DNA of 64,000 nt from positions 496,001-560,000 of the forward strand of contig CP053153.1 of the NCBI GenBank assembly GCA_014607495.2. The letters run 5' to 3'. Numbering within the stretch: the stretch's first letter is position 1; every line of letters starts with the position of its first letter. Positions 35,296 through 47,609 of this stretch are shown here, one piece after another. The notes beneath the pieces are model-generated. The model was not told the DNA's origin and made no database searches. It was given only the letters and a program-made list of their open reading frames with translations. This DNA is from Carposina sasakii (Eukaryota; Arthropoda; Insecta; Lepidoptera; Carposinidae). Made by a program: the position numbers and the translations under genes.

Positions 35296-37750
35296 TTACT
35301 TTGGTGATCAATAGCTTTTGGAAGAGAGGTAGAATAAACAAAACACTTGCCATAAAGTTCATGCTAAACTTTGAAAAAAAAAACTAAAACAAACGAAAAC
35401 CATACAAAGACGTCGCCTAATATGGGATGATTATTACTTATTAATAAAGTTAAAACATCCGGTCACAACGGACATAATAATTTATTATAATCTTTATAAG
35501 AGCACTCCATACTTAGGTCTTTCATTGTTGTCTTCGCGACCCTCCTCTGTCATTGTATAACTAAGCTAGTATAACGTCTCTATACTTTGAGTAAAACATA
35601 GAAGTACAATGTGCATTTATCATGCAGAGACATGGTTAGATACTATTAGCAACTGCACAATGGAATAAGGTCTTTTACTCAACGTTGGGTGCTGGGGCCA
35701 GTGTTGATAGATACAATTACTTTTATTTAAAGACCTCAAAAAAGTAGGTGTCTCAGTAAAAAGTGTTAATACATACATTTATGTAGAAGCAAGAATGCTT
35801 AATCATATTATCATACAAAACAGCCCGAAAATTAGATTCCATGATATTACGAAAACGGAAAAAAAAAACATTGAAGCGTACAAATAAAATCAATGAGATA
35901 TTATCCAACAAAGGCAATTATATAAAGGAAGAATTTTTGCGTGGTTTAGCATCAAATTTGTATTTGCACTAAGTAAAAGTAAATTTTAATAAATATATGA
36001 CAATAAGATTATACATTAAAATTGTTTTTACTTCTAATACTTACCTACTTATCACTATAATCGAGCCTTTATCCTAAAAAGTCATAAGCATTCTGGCACT
36101 TTGCCGGCCGCTGCCGCGGCACGCTCGCTTTGCTCGCTCGGCTTGTTCGTTGTTTACTATACTCTAACCTAACCTAACCTAAATCTGTTCATCGATTAAT
36201 TTAAACCGATTTTATGCTTTTTTCTAAAATCTATTTCTATGGCAAATTATTGTAGGGCATAATTATGGCTTACAACGATTGTGACAAATGATGTTATTGA
36301 AATTGACTTTATGGAAAACAAAGTTTCTACTCGAAGCATATGACTATTATGGCAAACATGTGAGTATGACATATGAAATTATAAGAAACAATATTATGTC
36401 TGTTAACTATTATGGCAGATGAAATTATGGCAAATGAAATTCTGGCAAGTGGAGGTATCCCGATATAAAGGTATACTATAATTCAAGTACAATGATAATG
36501 ACACAAAAAGTCGCAAAGTTTCAATTAACAATGATTCGATAGTTAATAATGAGGGGGTTTGTGATTTATCCGAAGGATAACCGACAATTAAACGTCTCAG
36601 TTTGGTGGGCGATGGCACCGACCCGCCCTGCGACCCAGGAAACACACGCTGTAAGGAAGAAGATGCTTTAAGATACGGGCTTAAGGTATATCTGGGAGTA
36701 TTATTTTATTGGCCACCTTAGAGTTTTATGGAGAAGTAAGAAACTTGAGGAATATGCCTGTAAAATTCATATCTTTAAAAGAAAGTTCTAGTGGTTGGTC
36801 TAGCAGGAAAAAACATTCCAAACTACAGAATCCGTCTATGGTGTCATTTTTGGTGTTATTATATTCGTAAGCATCTAAACTCGAATAGGTACTGTTTAAA
36901 AAGGTCTTGGTGTAGCAAAATGTGTGAAATATCGTCTAATGTCTAGCTAAAATAGTGTTTATTTTAAATTTTCCTGTACCAAAACAGTATTGTAACATGT
37001 ATCATCATTAATCGTGATCGGGAGAAAACTTATGATTCAGAAGAAGCTTTACCGACTAAGGTTATTTGTACTCGTATGAATAAACTTGTCATTCAAGATC
37101 AACATTACATAATTATAGTTGAAGTTTTCTTTCAAGAAGATCATGATCCCAATTTTATTCAACCTCACACATTTTTACAAAGATGATCCATGTTCGAGCA
37201 GACATGACATGCGCGTGCTCATACGACGATTGAGGGATGGCCGCACAAGACGAATCCGCATTGTTCCGGCCCAGGGACCGATGGCGCTATTTATAACCAT
37301 CGCAGTTCATATATTTTTTTATTTAAGAATCAAACGTAAATAATCATGTTCATTATCCTTTAAGAAAATGGGCAGAGGTACTTTACAGACTTTTTATCAG
37401 GTAGCCTTAACTCCCACAAGAGTGAATCTGAAGCCGCGTTTTGGGCACTAATTTCAATCTAGCGTTTAGTAACGAATCTAACAGAAAATATTTTTTGAGA
37501 ATTCTGAATGAATATACATACATAATAAGTGATAACTAATGGAGAGTATGGACTGTATAATTGAATGAAACGATGGAATGTAGTGGCAAAATGTATTATT
37601 TAAGATAATTATAATCTTACAAAGTATAATATACACAGACCAGATCAATGGACAAAAGCAACTGACTTGAAGAGTCAGTGCCAAAAAGACAGTATCAAAA
37701 ATATAGGAAAAAATATAATAAAAAAATATAATATGTGCAATAAACAATAA
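35296..37750. other. Non-genic stretch with telomere-type motif
   Basis: 36100-36150 is GC-rich (GCCGGCCGCTGCCGCGGC). It is followed at 36164-36183 by TAACCTAACCTAACCTAA, about 3.5 units of CCTAA, the complement of the insect TTAGG repeat. The run is too short to be a telomere. No supported gene. Confidence 0.5.
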
Positions 37751-37848
37751 GAATAAAACGGTATCAAAAAGGTCGCACTACAATCGCCAACAATATTATA
37801 CTTATTGTTGGCGATTGTAGTGCGACCTTTTTGATACCGTTTTTATTC
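37751..37848. repeat. Near-perfect 44-bp-arm hairpin
   Basis: Arms 37751-37794 and 37804-37848 are exact inverted copies apart from one extra T in the right arm, with a 9-base loop. No open frame. It could be a minimal inverted-repeat element or a source of small RNA. The absence of mismatches implies it is young or maintained. Confidence 0.8.
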
Positions 37849-38335
37849 ATAATATATATATAATAATAAATAAAATATATATAATAATTTATATTCATAA
37901 CATTACATAATGGCATGCATTGTAAATTACAGCAATTGCCCTTACTGATCGCATTAATATCTTAATAGCCCGAAATTTTAACTCTTTACCTTTGATTTGT
38001 TAAAGGGATTTTTGAATGGCATTGTTTTTGAAGGCTTGTAGCAGTGTTCAATGTTTTTATTGAGTAACGCAATTAGCCAGGGTTTGTTACGGTGTTAAAT
38101 GTCTTGTATTGTATGATACCATTGTGATGAAGTTATTAATGTTAATGCAATAATACGATATCTCAAACAATACACATTTCAAGCCTATCAAAACAATTTT
38201 CGCAATATGCACAGATTTCATATAGTTTCAAATAGGCTTATTCTGCTTGTACATCAAGTACTTACGAATCAGATAATTTTGTAAAGGAGCCCTTTATATA
38301 GTAGTGGACCTCTTACGGCTTAGAATAATGATGAT

Positions 38336-38352
38336 AATGACGATAACAAAAT
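38336..38352. repeat. Target-site duplication, left copy
   Basis: AATGACGATAACAAAAT, repeated exactly at 38712-38728, brackets the LINE fragment between them. Confidence 0.85.
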
Positions 38353-38683
38353 GAGAATGAGAATGTTGAGATGGATGTGTGGAGTTACAAGAATGGATAA
38401 AATAAGAAATGAGTATATAAGAGGAAGTCTGAAAGTTGCGCCGATCACAGAAATTACGAAGTAACCGTCTGTCTGGTACGGGCATGTAAAGCGACGGGAT
38501 GAAAGGCATATTTTACAAAGAGCGTTGTGCATGAATGTGGATGGATATAAAGGAAGAGGTAGATCAAAGAAATGTTGGATGGACTGTGTGAGAGAGGATA
38601 TGCGTGTACTGGGAATGAGCAATGAGATGACGGATAATAGGGATGAATGGAAGAAAAGTACATATTGCGCCGACCCCAAATAA
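38351..38683 (+). pseudogene. 5'-truncated RTE-type LINE, C-terminal end of reverse-transcriptase ORF
   Basis: Reading from 38351 gives the tail that follows the RT domain in RTE-like LINEs: '[20 protein letters not shown]', '[10 protein letters not shown]', 'VWYGHVKRRDERH', 'MNVDGYKGRGRSKK', 'WMDCVREDMR' and a final 'CADPK' before TAA. One in-frame TAA at 38462-38464 breaks the frame; otherwise it stays open. The catalytic RT part is missing, so it is dead. The inserted DNA spans about 38353-38711, with a short 3' UTR and a (GAT)n end, between perfect 17-bp duplications. The long minus-strand frames here (38294-38746) are shadows. RTE assignment is from memory of the family. Confidence 0.8.
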
Positions 38684-38728
38684 ATGGGAACAGGGCAGGA
38701 AGATGATGATGAATGACGATAACAAAAT

Positions 38729-41700
38729 CTTAAACTTTTCAAACAAAGTTTCCTGAGGGTACTTCTACGAAAATGAAAAAGAAATTCACAGTATTAAAAG
38801 TTAAATATCTATCCTTAAAAACTTTCGCACATCACCAATTAATATAGCCAATCACCATATCTATCGACATAAAAATTACATCTATCGAAACATATCGCGG
38901 CCGTCGATCAGTCTGCCAAAACTGGCTATTTTAGCGCACCCTCCAGAAAAACTTCGCCTTGTTTCGCTCCTGACCACATTTTTTCCTGTCAAATAAATTA
39001 ATACAGGCGTCTAGGGGCTGCGGAGTTGTCAAATTAATTTCTTCTTGGAAGACAATTTGTCTGCCGCCCCTTGAGGGCCCGCAAAAAACTTGTATCGATT
39101 GCTTGGCCATTAGTCAGGCGATAGTGTACTTGTGTTATTTGGAAAAGAAATAGAAAGAAAGTAAATACATTTTTCTTGCAAAAAAAATGATAAAATTTTA
39201 AGTTTCTGTCTACTCCTACGTTACCTTACAAGAAAATATTTGAAGTGTTTACCAATGGTGCATTATATAGTATAAAGGAACGGATTTCGTGACGCCCCAT
39301 CACTGTTGCATGCAGATTTATTTACCTATGTTACATTTCAAAACACGCAGTTGTAATTTTTCCAGATTTAAACCTTTATGAGGCGACAACATGCGTTCAC
39401 AGCTACCTGCTATATTGGATGCATCAAGCGGATTAGACATGATAAGAAAAGTGATAGATACATTTTTGGGTACTTTTTCTTCGCATAAATACGATACTTA
39501 CATTGACTAAAGAAATACATCTACCTGCAATAACAAACACAATTCTTCTAATCGATCCCAAATGATCGCAATCACAATTAAGCGAGGCAAGTTGATCGCT
39601 GGTAGACAAACACGATCGGTGCCGAGTACGCACGAGCGCGATCGGCAGTAAACCTCGGTCGGTCACAGACGATAAACTTGCTGCGTGCCGATTTAACTTA
39701 GGGCGGTAGACATGAAGATTTTGGAAGACCTATTAAGGAGAAAATTAGGTAAAACATCTACTAAATTACGAAATTCAATGCTAAGAATCTTCTAATATTT
39801 TATGTAGCTTCAATGAAATAAACAGCAGTTACCCTTAATATTACTGATGTAACAACACATAAAGTAGAAATATTGATATTAATAGTAGGTAATATTTGTA
39901 AACCAGAAGAATTTTCCGCAATTTAGGTGTTATTTTAAGTAATCATAGTAATAGAGAATATAAAAATTACAGACAACGGGACAGATGAAACTAAATAAAA
40001 GCTTGTAAGAACACAAAAAATGTGTAAGTTCACGACTCTTTCGTCAGATTTAATAATACTATCCTAGTAAGCTAGGTAGTATAGTCGTTAGGTATTTACT
40101 GATGCTGCTACGTAGCTTACCTAATTCATTTTATTCATGGAGAAGGGATAATTTTATTCCAATTTAAATAATACGCATTCTCAGTGTACAACTAGGATAA
40201 TAGACTCTTTTGGCTTCACAATTAGCCCAACTAATGGTGGCTGAGGCAAGGAATACTACCGGAATAACAATTCCATCAAATTAGGGTAAAGTAAAAACAT
40301 TCTACATTACTACATAATAATGTTAATCCAAAAGCAATAGGAAAATAGGTTAAAGAAATCCTACAAATCTAGTTACGTAAAAACAATAAGCTTACCCATT
40401 TCGAAATCCAAACTCAAAGAACACTGAACTCTCACCTCCCGTATCGGACGTTGATTTATAGATGCTTTATTTGATTCGATTGTATCATCAGGACGTCATA
40501 AATCGAGTCCCCCAGTTCGCAGTTATCGATATTTTCTCGATATATCCTCTCGATACGACTCGACTTTTCCTGATGTCATTATGTAGTAGTATAGGTGATA
40601 ACTGAATCGGAGGGTGGAACTAAGTGTAACGGAAATGCTCTAGTTTTTGTTTTTCCTGCAACATATCCGTGACGTACTGCTTTATTAGCTTGTGATTGAC
40701 TTTTATGTACTTTGATTTTTCCTTGATGTGGGAAGTGAAGGAAGCTGAGTGATAAGGATCTTTTATGATAGAATGGTATATTTTTTTAAATATTAGGTAG
40801 GTATTAGACTAGAGGACATCTGTGACTACGTCCGCGTGGACTACTGGGCTTCATTAGTATAGGTGGCAAAGTAAGATATTTGTTTTTCACTTTAGCGCTA
40901 ATTAAATAAATGATATTATATTAGTGATACAATAGCAAAAGCATATACGCTACTAGTTAGTAAAATGTTAATTATATCGAATTAGCATTAAAATCACATA
41001 AATTGTACTGCTCACGTCACATTAAAAATAACATCGACGTTTTCCTGATCTATAAATCGAGTGATTACGCCAATTTATATTATTTTACGACTCGCATTTA
41101 TTGAAACTAGTTTTGTTGAGATTTATGGAGAACAATAGAAATTGCGACTTGGTTATATTAAAAGTTACGATACACAAATAATATCTTACATCAATGTAGT
41201 GATATAGATAACTGGATGTTGTATTGTAGGTAGGTTCTACGCGTATAAATATGAAATTAAATAAAACCAATTTTAAACGTCTCATACTCAGCGTTCAGGT
41301 AAATTAACGGACTGTACGATGGACGGATTCCACTCATTGATAAGTTATTACTGTTATATATGAGGTTACCCGTGACTTCATCGACTTGGACTATATAAAA
41401 ATGTAGCTTATGGCCCAACTATGTTTGTATACAAAATTTCCAAAAAAAAAATTGAGTAAATAAAGCTTGTACTTTTGTATTTATAATATTAGTGATGATG
41501 AATTATAAGGCAAATAATGCTATTATAGATAGTTTTAATGTTTTTTAAAACATTTATTTAATAATCGAACATGTTAAGATTGTTAAGCAAGGGTGTGGTA
41601 GTCTGACATAAGTCTCGATATATCTCAAATCAATTTCGAGCGAGCATTGTACTCGCGCTATCAGACACCATCTACATCACGTGGTCATTGTTACAGTGAC

Positions 41701-43060
41701 TCGACATTTTTATCACCATCATCATCAACTGCTTCTCAATCCTATCACAACAAATTAAGATTCAAATTTAAAACTTTCAATCAAATTTTGATCTCGTCGG
41801 ATTCATCTTCGTATCCTTTCTTTATTGTAAATTTTGGAGCTTTTGATATAAGTATCAAAATGCTTTGTGTGCTTCGATTTACAATAGCAATATATGTTGT
41901 ACCTTATAATGCGTACGTCAATACCTTTTCATGTAATCCATTCATGGATGTACCATTCAAGTATTCCATGGTTCGGAGCTGAATGAAGTTCATTCATGGC
42001 TCCAATTAATGAACTTAATTTACATGTGATGCATTCGTTGACGTAATAAAGGTGACGTAATGAATGAAACTCATTTCTTACGTCTTTTTTACGTCAGATT
42101 ATTATCATTTGTTATTATTATAAAATGAACACTCCTGTTTTCTTTCCATGTATCGCGAGGATACATTATCGTTGTGTAGATTTGTCGATTATTTTGTAGA
42201 TAAAAGTACCTACGATTTACTTTGACACAGGCTGAGCGAAGTGTCCCATAAAAAAGTGTTTGATTATTATTTTATATATTAATTTTTTGGCAATTCTAGT
42301 ATTGATGATTATAACCATCTATAATTTTCTAATATTTAATCATTATCTACATATAATAGTTATTTGATTCCGTATTAATTAGACTATTCATTACAAAATA
42401 ATACAGCGTTGTCCTTATGCTATCAGTAATTACATCTTACAAACAAAAAGCTTTAAAATGAATTGATTTGTCACTTGCCGTAATTTCCAAAGATAATACA
42501 TCCTGACTCCATTGCCCATCTCGTTCGTTTACCAGTAGATTTCAGATAAACGGACATTTTTAATTTCAACAAGCCTTTACAACAAATTACTTATCTTCAA
42601 TCTTCTCCAGTTATCTTGATATACTCGGAGACCGTTATGTACAGTTTAAATCATTGGGATTCATTGATGTTACAGATATAATTTCATTGATAAACTATAA
42701 ATATTTGCTATTTACACGTGGGTATCGTTATTGATTTGCAAATAGAGAAACAAATATTAGTAGTATAGATAGTATGTACAGAAAATAATATAATATTGAT
42801 ACCCTAGCAAGCTAGTGTCCTGATAGTACTAAAAGTAGTTGTTTCTACCTAGTTAGTTATGATTTACGAGATAATTTTGCTAAAAATAGATTAGAAAAAC
42901 CATATTAAGTTAGATCCTCGTTTTATTAATTTACTTTGATCCAATTTGGGTAAACGTCAGCTCCTCCAAACTTTTCAAAATATGCAGGTATGTACTTACT
43001 TGAAATATTATATTTTAAATTACGTTATGCAGCTTTTTCCCAACCGTAACAAAATTACAT
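38729..43060. other. Non-genic stretch with CpG-rich pocket and bZIP-like motif cluster
   Basis: 38880-39120 is CpG-rich without coding. 39540-39690 is rich in GATCG words. 40524-40555 has TATCGATA plus two further CGATA words. 40823-40862 and 41371-41440 are scraps of the Helitron-like family. 42039-42096 holds two TGACGTAA and two TTACGTC words. No supported gene; 60-111-codon frames are unrecognised. Confidence 0.45.
42039..42096. promoter_or_regulatory. Cluster of four TGACGTAA-type sites
   Basis: TGACGTAA at 42039-42046 and 42053-42060, then the opposite orientation TTACGTC at 42078-42084 and TTACGTCA at 42089-42096. These fit bZIP (CREB/ATF or PAR-type) half-sites. Function is inferred from the motif alone. 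Confidence 0.3.
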
Positions 43061-43065
43061 TTTAT

Positions 43066-43124
43066 TTATATACGCACGGCTGTGTTGCCGAAATGAGGTG
43101 ACAGAACTTAGGGATCATATATTT
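43066..43124 (+). repeat. Repeat family A fragment 12
   Basis: 5' end only: 'ATATACGCACGGCTGTGTTG', 'CCGAAATGAGGTGACAGAAC'. Confidence 0.6.
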
Positions 43125-45819
43125 TATTTCAATCAAGTAAGTCCAACATAAAGTTGAGATATGTTCACGTGCAGATATTTGACGCACCTCAAATTCCCGT
43201 ACAAACAAGAAAGTGCAATAATTCCCGGTAATCGCCACAAATTTCTCTGTCACTCGCGTAAAGGTTAACAATTAAAATGTGATTTATCGCGTCAATTTTC
43301 CCGTCCGACTTTAATCCCCAGTTTAACGGAGAGTTACGTTCGCACATCGTTTAAGCATCGACGTTTAGTTATTACTTCACATCGATCACACTTACCACTG
43401 TCCACTACATGCCACTGTTCGTGTCGTCCTACTGTTTCACTTTTAATAAAATATCCATCAATTTTCAAAAAATTACTAGTTACAAATACGCTGGAATTAA
43501 CGATACATGCTATTATACCTGTAACGTGCGCAAAATTTAAATATGGATAATATTAAACGTTTCCTGTAACAGCAAGAGTGCATAAGGAAAAAACTTACAC
43601 TAAACACTTGACCTATCCAATAAAAAACGAGAGAGTCAGAGTTAATAAAAAGCTAAAGAAAAACGAACTAGACGCCAACAAAACAACCTGCCATTGGAAC
43701 AATAAGTTTCAAAGAGCCCACTCAGTATTAAACTAATGACTTGGCGAAACGAACTCCTTCCAAAATTAAACAAGAAAAAAGGCGTCCAAACGATCGATCA
43801 CCACAAACAAAACACAGAAAAAACGAGAAACGTATGGAACAAATTAAATGCTCAGCATGAGGTGTTCCCGTCCACGGCCTGGCTAAGGGCAAATATTAAA
43901 CCTGTCAGTTTTGTGTAATTTGAAGTCTCGTTTTCGAGTTATAAGTTATGTTATTGAATGTTTTGGGGGCATCAGCCAGTCGTGTGAACGCGCCGTAATG
44001 AGCTCGAGCAAACACGTGGACCTTAGGAATTTGGGAAATTGAAATGGTATGTCTTGAGTGGCGCAATAGAAATAATGTCTCCGATCGCACATAAATATAT
44101 ACAGACGCGCTCATAAGTCCATTACTGTTTTCGTAATCCGTTACTCTGTGACCTTACCGATCGATTAGATTAATATAATGCTTTTTAAAATTCAATAAAA
44201 CACTTAACATTCCGATGACGACTTCATTTTTGGAAATGTTGCTAATAATGGTCAAAAAAGTGGCCACTCAGCGAATACAAGTGATTATCTGCGTAAATTC
44301 GAAGGAATGGCTAAGGGTGGAGCGGGCAAGAGTGTCAGGTGGTGTTGGTGATGCACTTCAGATGGTGATATGGCCACTTTTTTACTACAAAGGCAATAAA
44401 AAAGCACTAGTCACGCACTAAATGCCTCTTCGACGGCTCGAGACGGACCAAAAGAAACAAACAAAAGTGCCAAAAGTGCACCATCACGCACCCACAAAAT
44501 TATTTTCGCTCTGAACACGTGTCAAGTTTCAATTCTACTAACGTCGAAATTAACAGTGGGCGTAAACAGATTATTGATATTTTAAACGATAAAAAATTAA
44601 TCGATGATCGCGTAGAGCCGGCATTGTGTCGAATAAACTCCCATTGTTACATGCTTAGAATCGATTTTTTTTCATCCAGTCCAGAATTAAATGGACCTTT
44701 AAAAAAAACTTCATCAATCAGATCAACAATATGTAGTGATTCCAAAAATCGCATGAGATCTATTTGATTCCTCGAAGTGAGTGAGATTTTGAAGCATTTT
44801 AAATGGACCAATTTTGTTTGCTCAAGATCGACAGAAAGGGATCGATCAGATAATGTGTTTAACGTTAGATTTATGGCTATCTATTTATCATGAACACGCT
44901 TTATTTAAGTGTTAATACTGGTTAATACATTTGGTATTTGTAATCAAACAAACAAAACTGACATAATAAATGTGGTTACTGATAAATATCAAGTAATTTC
45001 GAAATAACGAGGATTTCAGTTGGTACACATTAGGTAGCTAATGCATACATAATATTGATTCTATGCGTAAAAATAAGTTTTTAAACATACACGTACAAAA
45101 ATGCTTTACAGCAAAATATTCTGTGGGCTCTTTGTTATAGAAATATTTATTTCTGAACAAAATCTAATATTTCCCAGCGAAATATTTAGCATTTGAAAAT
45201 AAATTTAACATTATAGCAACATATTTGATCAACGACAATGCTCTATTAAAATACAAAAACTAAATTGCAACGGTTACCACCACAATTGTGCCCTCTGCTA
45301 ATAATGCTGTAATCATAGGTTTGACACCCTGCCGACCTGCACCAATTACTTCCCCATTCCCCACAATTATTTTCACTTCTCCATTGCTACTTTTGTATCA
45401 GCTTCAGGCCTTACCGTTGCAAATAAAGCATCAATGGATGTTGAGGAAATAGCTTTTGTCGTAGTAAGAAATGGTTTGGTAGTAAAAGTAGAGCCCAGTT
45501 CGAAGTTAAGGCTAATACGTAGGATTGTTGGGGCTTGCGGCAATTATAGCAAATGTTCTCTGTTTCTGTTGACAATGGACTTTCTTGGGTATTCTCCGCC
45601 AAAAATCGTACTGAATTTCAATGTTATTCATCGCCATTTTCTGTGCTTTAGGGTTTACTGAAAGGGACGGATTGGTAATCATCAGTTTTAATAACTAAGA
45701 TTGCTTAAAGGTAAAATAAATTTTGAACAAAAGGGAATTAAAGATATAATCATAGGAAGAAATTATCTTATTACAAAGCTACTGTTAATAATTCTATCAT
45801 ATTTGCGCACAAATCTCTA
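43125..45819. other. Non-genic stretch
   Basis: No recognised gene or element ends. Short frames of 60-82 codons lack domains. Some GC-richer patches (43290-43450, 43970-44100) are present. Confidence 0.45.
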
Positions 45820-46020
45820 TTTCTAGAGTTGACTAAGGAGTTTAGGCGCTAGGCGGTCACCAACCCGCCTGCCCAGCGTGGTAACTATGGGCAAAACCCC
45901 CCTGTGGCAGTAGCCTTGTGGCGTGCTCTGGGGGAGGCCTACTTCCAGCAGTGGACTGCAATAGGCTGAAGAAGAAGAAGAAGAAGCTACCCCATTCTTA
46001 GGAATACAGACGTATGTATG
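45820..46020 (-). repeat. Repeat family A remnant carrying a family-B insertion
   Basis: 'AGAGTTGACTAAGGAGTTTAG' at the left and 'GCTACCCCATTC' with 'ACAGACGTATGTATG' at the right are minus-strand family-A blocks. Between them lies a B copy; about 130 bp of A is missing. Confidence 0.55.
45852..45986 (+). mobile_element. Retroposon family B copy 5 with (GAA)n tail
   Basis: 5'-truncated B: 'GCGGTCACCAACCCGCCTGC' to 'AATAGGCTG' and a (GAA)6 run. GCTA is present at both boundaries (45848-45851, 45986-45989), a weak duplication. Confidence 0.75.
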
Positions 46021-46477
46021 TCTTGATTTTTTAGGAATGATAGATATAAGGAAGTTATATTTCAATAATAATTATCAAACGACATGCTGCAGACACTAGA
46101 CATCGAAGGACAGGTAATTATGATACAAACTTTAGATATTAACGCATTCCGTGTTTTAAGCTAAACATGCCCTGAATTTGGCAAATATGCCATAAATTTT
46201 GCTGTCAAATTTCATAATTTAAATTGGGTCTAACTTTAGGCGCTCTTTTGTAATAACACCAATAGTGTCTACAGTAAACTTCTACGTTCTGGCAGCTCTG
46301 ATATAATGCCCACCAAAAAGAATATCCTCCGCCTCTTCACAATACGCGATCACGTTTTATGACATCTCTTCGGTGACGTTACCCAGTCATATAATGGAAT
46401 GTAAATCATACAGGACCATCACTGTCGTCGTTTTTAAAATAAAATAACATTTACTTCATAAAGGTGTTTGTAGTAAA

Positions 46478-46560
46478 GTAAAATGCCCGAGTTCTCTAAT
46501 TGACACGAAATGCACGGAAGGAGATGTAGTTCATATATTCTAATGGGGCTTTCACTACAG
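46478..46560 (+). repeat. Repeat family A fragment 13, left edge of a tandem duplication
   Basis: 3' half of A ('AATGCCCGAGTTCTCTAATT', 'TGCACGGAAGGAGATGTAG'). The same relation, A followed by the same promoter, is repeated at 47139-47345, so A was already present when the region duplicated. Confidence 0.65.
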
Positions 46561-46639
46561 GCCTCAGTCTATAGTGTCTTATAATTTTAAATATATTTAT
46601 TTTCATTATATCTTTTAAATCTAACTTAATCTTATAAAT

Positions 46640-46859
46640 AAATAAACCAATAAAATACATTACAATCGATTTCTCGATGCGAATTGCTACGAAATAAATT
46701 TTCACTTTTATTGGTGAGAAATAATTTGGGTGGATTAATTTAAAATATTTTTCTACAGTACTCATATAAATAAGGTCTTATCGGCTAGTATATAAACCGA
46801 TCGCAAGAACCTCAGCAGGTTATACATAGACATTTGAAAACTCTCGAAGAAAGTCTGTG
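46640..46859 (+). promoter_or_regulatory. Upstream duplicate promoter and non-coding first exon (copy 1)
   Basis: TATATAAA at 46789-46796, then 'CTCAGC' at 46811-46816 placed about 25 bases downstream as a plausible initiator, then a short exon ending AAAGTCTGTG with donor GTAAGT at 46860-46865. A CGATAAGACC block (minus strand; GATA-type core) lies directly upstream of the TATA box. Copy 2 at 47410-47609 matches strongly from about 46660 through the donor and on into the intron. It has no adjacent coding exon of its own, so it is an alternative first exon or a leftover of a duplicated gene. Confidence 0.6.
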
Positions 46860-47138
46860 GTAAGTCCCAACTATCAATGGAGTTTTTTTTATTAAATATA
46901 AATCTATACATTTAAATTTTTTTGTCTTTATGTCTGACGGAACAATGCACAGCCTGACCGCTATTCTTATTGACCTGGAACTTGGCGGGTGTATTCCTTA
47001 TATGACGTAGGTACTCATCAGCCTATTTCATTTCACGGCTGGAAATTACACAAATTATTTATTTTTTTCAATTACGTTCACTTGTTTTCTTGTAGTAACA
47101 AATACAGTAAATTATAGTTCCACAGATCATACATAATG

Positions 47139-47345
47139 CTGCTGCTATAGGATAGCAGAAATTCAGTATCATGAAGGAGATCCGTTTAGCGTAGCGGGGA
47201 CAGATGTAAATTATCAGTTGCTAGCTTATCGCCGGAGGGAATCGCCCGAATTCCCTAATCGACTCTTACGACACGCACTGAAAGATATGCAGATGATGTA
47301 TTCTAGTGCGGCTACACTACATGCATCAGTGCAGGTAGTGTCTGA
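47139..47345 (+). repeat. Repeat family A copy 14
   Basis: Nearly complete: 'GCAGAAATTCAGTATCATGA', 'GCGTAGCGGGGACAGATG', 'GACTCTTACGACACGCACTG', 'GATGTATTCTAGTGC', 'GCATCAGTGCAGG'. It separates the two promoter copies. Confidence 0.7.
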
Positions 47346-47409
47346 AGTTTTTAAATATATTTAGTTTTCAATAAAATAACGGCACTATCTTATAAATCTT
47401 AAACTAACA

Positions 47410-47566
47410 AATTTTTTTAATTGATTTCTTGATACGCATTGCTACGAAATCAATTTTTACATTTATGATGAGAAAAAGTATGGAACGATTAATCTAAAAT
47501 AATTTTCTACAGTACTCATATAAATTAGGTCTTATCGGTTAATATATAAATCGATTGCAACAACCC
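47410..47566 (+). promoter_or_regulatory. Core promoter of the small peptide gene (copy 2)
   Basis: TATATAAA at 47543-47550, preceded by the shared GGTCTTATCGG block (GATAAG core on the minus strand, 47528-47538). The stretch from 'TTCTACAGTACTCATATAAA' through the TATA box is nearly identical to copy 1 although flanking DNA has diverged more. That suggests selective constraint or a recent duplication. Confidence 0.65.
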
Positions 47567-47609
47567 CAGCAAGTTATATACATTTGAAAACTCACAAGGA
47601 AAGTCTGTG
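47567..47609 (+). other. Non-coding first exon (5' UTR) of the small peptide gene
   Basis: Starts around 'CAGCAAGTTATATACATTTG' and ends AAGTCTGTG directly before donor GTAAGT (47610-47615). The proposed intron of 560 bp ends at 'ATTTTACAG' (48161-48169). The exact start is inferred from TATA spacing. A minus-strand family-B copy lies inside this intron. Confidence 0.5.

Noticed and set aside
36164..36183. Telomere or chromosome end
   Set aside because: Only about 3.5 CCTAA units with ordinary unique DNA on both sides.
38294..38746. Several minus-strand frames up to 140 codons
   Set aside because: Antisense shadows of the RTE-type LINE tail read on the plus strand.
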